Assembly (NCBI GenBank): GCA_039811225.1
Contig: JBDHYG010000001.1
Location: 62,001-126,000 of the forward strand
Reading direction: 5' to 3'
Origin: JAFDXJ01 sp039811225
Lineage (GTDB): Bacteria > Bacteroidota > Bacteroidia > Chitinophagales > Chitinophagaceae
Length of the DNA: 64,000 nucleotides
Below the pieces are notes generated by a model. It was not told the origin of the DNA. It saw only the letters and a list, made by a program, of their open reading frames with translations, and ran no database searches. Shown piece by piece: positions 60,147-64,000 of this stretch; the stretch's first letter is position 1, and each line of letters starts with the position of its first letter. The translations under genes and the position numbers were made by a program.

Positions 60147-60671
60147 ATGGAAAATATGCAGAACAACCACCATACAGGTCATGCTTCAGGGCATGGTGCG
60201 CACAATTCAAGCCATGCTTCAGCCATGTACAAACGCTTTGCGATTATGGCTGTCGTAATGTTCGGTGCAATGTATTTTATTATGTACGCTATGATAGACG
60301 GGTTGCGCAACCTTATACCCAATATCAACAATTTGTATATGACCCTGCTGATGACTTCGGCAATGTTGCTTATCGAATTAGTGGTAATGAAAGTGATGTA
60401 CGCTAACAGGAAAATGAACTGGATGATAGCCATATTTTCAGTCGCCGTTGGCATCTTTTCATGGTTTGGTATAAGGGAGCAAATCAATGTGGGGGACAAA
60501 CAATTTGTAAAAGGTATGATACCCCATCACGCAGCAGCAATATTGATGTCCGAAAAGGCAAAGCTGACCGACCCGGAACTGATACAGTTGCAAAAAAACA
60601 TACTTGAAACCCAAGCGGAAGAAATTGAATTGATGAAGCGCAAGCTGAAAGAGTTTGAAGAAAGTAAATAA
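60147..60671 (+). CDS. DUF305 membrane protein
   Basis: A 174-residue protein: a His/Ser-rich N-terminus (NNHHTGHASGHGAHNSSHASAM), three hydrophobic segments (about 30-49, 60-79, 86-105), and a C-terminal DUF305 part with the family signature VKGMIPHHAAAILMSEKAKL. DUF305 proteins accompany copper-resistance clusters and are presumed metal-binding. It lies 10 bp after the DUF3347 lipoprotein gene. Confidence 0.87.
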   Translation: MENMQNNHHTGHASGHGAHNSSHASAMYKRFAIMAVVMFGAMYFIMYAMIDGLRNLIPNINNLYMTLLMTSAMLLIELVVMKVMYANRKMNWMIAIFSVAVGIFSWFGIREQINVGDKQFVKGMIPHHAAAILMSEKAKLTDPELIQLQKNILETQAEEIELMKRKLKEFEESK

Positions 60672-60696
60672 TAAAATTTCAAAAAATAGTTTTAAC

Positions 60697-61116
60697 ATGA
60701 GCAAAATAATAATTTGCTTTATTTCCTCTTTAACTCTGCTATTCACCGCTTGCGGGCAGACAGGGTCAAATAAGGATGAAGCGGCACAGCATCATTCGCA
60801 GGCAACTCCGGCAAGCCACGAACATGATGTCCAAATAGGCGAATTGGTGCCATTGGATGAAGTCTGCATGGTAAATGATGCCTATATGGGCAAAAAGCAG
60901 TTTGAAGTAAAATTTGATGGTAAAACCTATTACGGATGTTGCGAAATGTGTAAGGAACGTATTCCAAAAGATGCGACCGTGCGGATGGCGATAGACCCCT
61001 ATTCCCATAAGCAGGTAGACAAAGCTAATGCGGTGATTGCTGTGACAGGAAATAACGGTGAAGTTTCTTATTTTGAAAACAAGGAGAATTATGCCAAGTA
61101 TGTGAAAAAACAGTAG
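60697..61116 (+). CDS. YHS-like lipoprotein
   Basis: A 139-residue lipoprotein (ISSLTLLFTACGQTG) with a His-containing linker, then a YHS/TRASH-like metal-binding part: PLDEVCMVNDAYMGKKQFEVKFDGKTYYGCCEMCKERI. The ATG at 60697 is chosen because the upstream frame begins inside the previous gene and lacks a signal. Likely periplasmic copper binding. Confidence 0.8.
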   Translation: MSKIIICFISSLTLLFTACGQTGSNKDEAAQHHSQATPASHEHDVQIGELVPLDEVCMVNDAYMGKKQFEVKFDGKTYYGCCEMCKERIPKDATVRMAIDPYSHKQVDKANAVIAVTGNNGEVSYFENKENYAKYVKKQ

Positions 61117-61148
61117 ACACAAAAAGATGAAGCCACAATAAAATAATT

Positions 61149-61604
61149 ATGACCATAAAGAAGAAAATCATATTGGGGCTGGCTGTCGTCCTGATTGCCA
61201 TACAGTTCTTTCAGCCCTTACGGAACCAGGCGGTTGAAGTGCCAGCCACCCATATCGAAAGGGTGTACGCCGTACCCCAAAATGTAAAGGCTATCCTTGT
61301 TCAGTCCTGTTATGACTGCCATAGCAACAATACCCATTATCCGTGGTACAGCCGTATCCAGCCCGGCGCATGGTACATGGCAGAGCATATAAAAAAGGGG
61401 AAAGAGGAACTCAACTTTAGCGAATTTGGCGACTATTCTGTCCGCAGGCAGCGAAACAAGTTCAGGGCTATGGCCGGGCAGGTTAAGGACGGGGAAATGC
61501 CGTTGTCATCATACACACTAATTCATCGCAATGCAGTATTGTCACCGGAGGATAAGCAGGTTTTGATAGCGTGGTTTAGCACAATGGAAGACAGCATTAA
61601 ATAA
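61149..61604 (+). CDS. Haem-binding domain protein
   Basis: A 151-residue membrane-anchored protein (helix about 5-20) with a single c-type haem motif SCYDCHSNNTHYPWYSRIQP and the following RNKFRAMAGQVKDGEMPLSSYTLIHRNAVLSPED, the layout of the small haem-binding domain proteins of Bacteroidetes. It could take part in electron transfer to the multicopper oxidase encoded next (inference; spacing 13 bp). Confidence 0.85.
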   Translation: MTIKKKIILGLAVVLIAIQFFQPLRNQAVEVPATHIERVYAVPQNVKAILVQSCYDCHSNNTHYPWYSRIQPGAWYMAEHIKKGKEELNFSEFGDYSVRRQRNKFRAMAGQVKDGEMPLSSYTLIHRNAVLSPEDKQVLIAWFSTMEDSIK

Positions 61605-61617
61605 AATTTTTCAAATC

Positions 61618-63891
61618 ATGAACAGATATAATAAAATACCTATAAGAATTTTGCAAACAGTGCTGATACTGCTTTGCACGCAAACGCTGTTTGCACAGAG
61701 AGTGGTGCATTACGAGCTGTATGTAAAAGATACGCTTGTCAACTATGCAGGTAAGCAAAAAAGGGCAATTGCCGTAAACGGGCAAATCCCCATGCCCACC
61801 CTTACCTTTACCGAGGGCGACACTGCCGAAATAGTGGTGCACAACCAATTGAAAGAAAGCACATCACTTCACTGGCATGGTGTGTTCCTGCCCAATAAAG
61901 AAGACGGTGTGCCCTGGCTTACACAAAAACCCATCGCACCGGGCACAACCTACACCTACCGTTTTCCGATTATCCAGCATGGTACGCACTGGTACCATTC
62001 CCACTCAGGATTGCAGGAGCAGATTGGCATGTACGGAAGTTTTATCATGAAGAAAAGAAGCGATGATAAGACATTCAGAAAAGGAATTGACGATTTGCCG
62101 ACCGTTCCAATTATATTAAGTGAGTGGACAAATCTTAACCCCGATAATATCAACCGTATGCTACACAATGCAAATGATTGGGCGGCCATTAAGAAAGGCG
62201 CAACACAATCATATGTTGAAGCTATTAAGGAGGGAAAATTAGGGGTAAAGGTAAAAAACGAGTGGAAGCGGATGCTGGCGATGGATGTCAGTGACGTTTA
62301 CTATGATAAAATCCTAATAAATGGTAGCCATAGCACCGATTTGAAAACAATTGATGGTAAAAAGCTAAAAGCAGGCGACAAAGTCAGATTGCGTGTTTCC
62401 AATGGAGGGGCGTCTTCATATTTCTGGCTACGGTATGCTGGAGGAAAAATTACAGTAGTAGCGAATGATGGGAATGATGTTGAGCCTGTAGAGGTGGACA
62501 GGTTAATCATTGCCGTATCGGAAACCTATGATGTGGTCGTTACCATCCCCGAAGACGGATTGGCGTATGAGTTTTTAGCGACTACCGAGGACAGGACACA
62601 ATCGGCAAGCTACTTTATTGGTAACGGTGTCAAACAGCTTATTTCTCCGCTGCCACGACTGAAGTATTTCGAGGGGATGAAGATGATGAACGACATGATG
62701 AAGATGAACGGCGATTTGGACGATATGGGCATGAAGATGAGCCTGAACCAAATGGATATGAACGTGGTCATGTACCCCGAAATAACAGGGGAAGCGGGAA
62801 AGAAAGCAGACCACAGCAAGCACGGGGGTATGAATATGGACAACGACCCCAACCGTTATAATGCAAATGCTTTGGGAGATATTGTTACCTTAAACTATGC
62901 CATGCTCAAATCTCCCTACAATACCACGCTTCCCAAAGATGCGCCCGTAAAGGACATAAAATTTACCCTTACCGGGAATATGAACCGCTACGTTTGGAGC
63001 ATGGACAACAGGGTACTTTCTGAAACGGACAAAATACCCGTTAAGAAAGGCGAAGTACTGCGCATCACCATTTATAACAACTCCATGATGCGCCACCCGA
63101 TGCACCTGCATGGATTTGATTTCCGGGTACTGAACGGCAAAGGTGAAAATGCACCTATGAAAAATATCATTGATATTATGCCGATGGAAACGGACACCAT
63201 CGAGTTTGCCGCCAATGAGGAGGGCGATTGGTTCTTTCACTGCCACATCCTGTACCACATGATGTCGGGGATGAACAGAGTGTTTGCCGTAGGCGATTAC
63301 CAAAATCCCTACCTGCCTGATAAGGCTAAATCATATAAGGCATTACAGCGGGAAAGCAATATGCCCCATTTCATGGCACAGAATGATTTCGCCACTAATG
63401 GTAATGACGGTATGGCAATGCTGCAAAACACAAGATGGAACTTGAGTTCGGAATGGCGTTTAGGTTACAATGATATGCACGGCTATGAAGTAGAAACCCA
63501 TTTGGGCAGATACTTGGGGAAAATGCAATGGTTTATGCCCTTTGTGGGATTTGACTGGCGTTACCGTAAAATGGGAATAGACGAACACGAAACAAACTTA
63601 TTCGGACAAAAGAATGAAAAGGATACACGCCGGGCTGTGAGCTTAGGTTTTGTGTACACCTTACCTATGCTCGTTAATTTTCAGGCAGAGGTTTATCACG
63701 ATGGTATTGTAAGGCTGGCGCTGATGCGTGAGGATATTCCCATCACCAAAAGGTTAAGGGGCGGCTTTATGGTCAACACAGACTTTGAATATATGGGAGA
63801 ACTTAGCTACATCCTCAACAAAAACATAGGCATACGCACCCACTATGATAGTGATATGGGATGGGGTGTAGGGCTTGCCTTGACTTATTAA
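61618..63891 (+). CDS. Multicopper oxidase (CopA/PcoA-type) with CopB-like C-terminal extension
   Basis: A 757-residue exported oxidase. The signal peptide ends near TLFAQR. The copper-ligand motifs are HWHG (about residue 85), HWYHSHSG (about 123), HPMHLHGFDF (about 492) and HCHILYHMMSGM (about 540). A Met-rich insertion (MKMMNDMMKMNGDLDDMGMKMS and GMNMDN) probably binds Cu(I). Beyond about residue 600, where the usual PcoA ends, come some 150 residues of strand-rich sequence (EWRLGYNDMHGYEVETHLGRYLG, FVGFDWRYRK, GVGLALTY) resembling the outer-membrane PcoB/CopB. It would oxidise Cu(I) in the periplasm and perhaps be tethered at the outer membrane. Confidence 0.9.
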   Translation: MNRYNKIPIRILQTVLILLCTQTLFAQRVVHYELYVKDTLVNYAGKQKRAIAVNGQIPMPTLTFTEGDTAEIVVHNQLKESTSLHWHGVFLPNKEDGVPWLTQKPIAPGTTYTYRFPIIQHGTHWYHSHSGLQEQIGMYGSFIMKKRSDDKTFRKGIDDLPTVPIILSEWTNLNPDNINRMLHNANDWAAIKKGATQSYVEAIKEGKLGVKVKNEWKRMLAMDVSDVYYDKILINGSHSTDLKTIDGKKLKAGDKVRLRVSNGGASSYFWLRYAGGKITVVANDGNDVEPVEVDRLIIAVSETYDVVVTIPEDGLAYEFLATTEDRTQSASYFIGNGVKQLISPLPRLKYFEGMKMMNDMMKMNGDLDDMGMKMSLNQMDMNVVMYPEITGEAGKKADHSKHGGMNMDNDPNRYNANALGDIVTLNYAMLKSPYNTTLPKDAPVKDIKFTLTGNMNRYVWSMDNRVLSETDKIPVKKGEVLRITIYNNSMMRHPMHLHGFDFRVLNGKGENAPMKNIIDIMPMETDTIEFAANEEGDWFFHCHILYHMMSGMNRVFAVGDYQNPYLPDKAKSYKALQRESNMPHFMAQNDFATNGNDGMAMLQNTRWNLSSEWRLGYNDMHGYEVETHLGRYLGKMQWFMPFVGFDWRYRKMGIDEHETNLFGQKNEKDTRRAVSLGFVYTLPMLVNFQAEVYHDGIVRLALMREDIPITKRLRGGFMVNTDFEYMGELSYILNKNIGIRTHYDSDMGWGVGLALTY

Positions 63892-64000
63892 AATTGAATA
63901 ACTAAGGTTGTAAACTGCGAACCGTAAAATATCGGTCAAAAAACAGTTGGTGATGCGGGTATAATTCGTAATGATTAACCTGCATCATACTACAACCCTT

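Noticed and set aside
1..64000. tRNA, rRNA and CRISPR arrays
   Set aside because: I looked for tRNA cloverleaf cores near the ICE junction and for regularly spaced direct repeats and saw none; the only tandem array is the 16-bp repeat at 35616-35663.

Overview
The window reads as a piece of a Bacteroidota chromosome, most likely from the Chitinophagaceae/Sphingobacteriia side (inferred from the style of the GcvP, LeuRS and DUF6029 proteins, TAnnTTTG promoter boxes and Bacteroidetes-type lipoproteins). A large CTnDOT-type integrative conjugative element (ICE) starts just after leuS. Bases 1-7847 are host core: the 3' part of gcvP, a three-gene envelope cluster (TlpA-like thioredoxin, DUF6029 protein, Omp28-like lipoprotein), a 54-residue membrane protein and leuS. 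The ICE begins with a tyrosine integrase at 8152 and still continues at 64000, so its right end is not seen.

ICE layout. 8152-12664: integrase and a run of accessory genes (DUF932, YubB-like, three small unknowns). 13016-15306: an A+T-rich unknown pair whose first gene has an amber codon at position 7, an orphan receiver protein, and two excisionase-like HTH proteins. 15480-18071: an 863-residue AAA_13/RloC-like ATPase, a candidate defence gene. 18153-28064: the mating-pore operon traE-traQ on the minus strand. 33480-35348: traD, traB and traA on the same strand. Between traD and traE sit a foreign cassette (XRE regulator, catalytically degenerate long prokaryotic Argonaute, two-helix membrane protein) and a decayed IS1182-type element. 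35349-36128 is the gene-free, repeat-bearing divergent region where oriT would be expected. 36129-39957: mobA, mobB relaxase and the coupling protein.

The remaining 24 kb is metal-resistance cargo in two blocks on either side of rteC. The first (40107-50952, visibly A+T-rich) holds an ArsR-type regulator, a fused MerTP mercury importer, a GDCC-motif protein, a Fur-family regulator, a CzcA-TolC fusion with its adaptor, an isoprenylcysteine-methyltransferase-like protein and a His-rich Zn/Cd-type P-ATPase. The second (52027-63891) is a copper block: an HMA-AraC fusion regulator, CopA (CPC type), a CopZ-like chaperone, Cys-rich and DUF3347 periplasmic proteins, CopB (CPH type), DUF305 and YHS-like proteins, a haem-binding protein and a multicopper oxidase with a CopB-like C-terminal extension. 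A 41-bp sequence repeated in front of copA and copZ (34 of 41 bases identical) is a probable regulator site.

The most interesting parts are the Argonaute/membrane-protein cassette inside the transfer operon, the paired 41-bp elements with their likely HMA-AraC regulator, the RloC-like ATPase, and the amber-interrupted unknown gene. I saw no tRNA, rRNA or CRISPR array.
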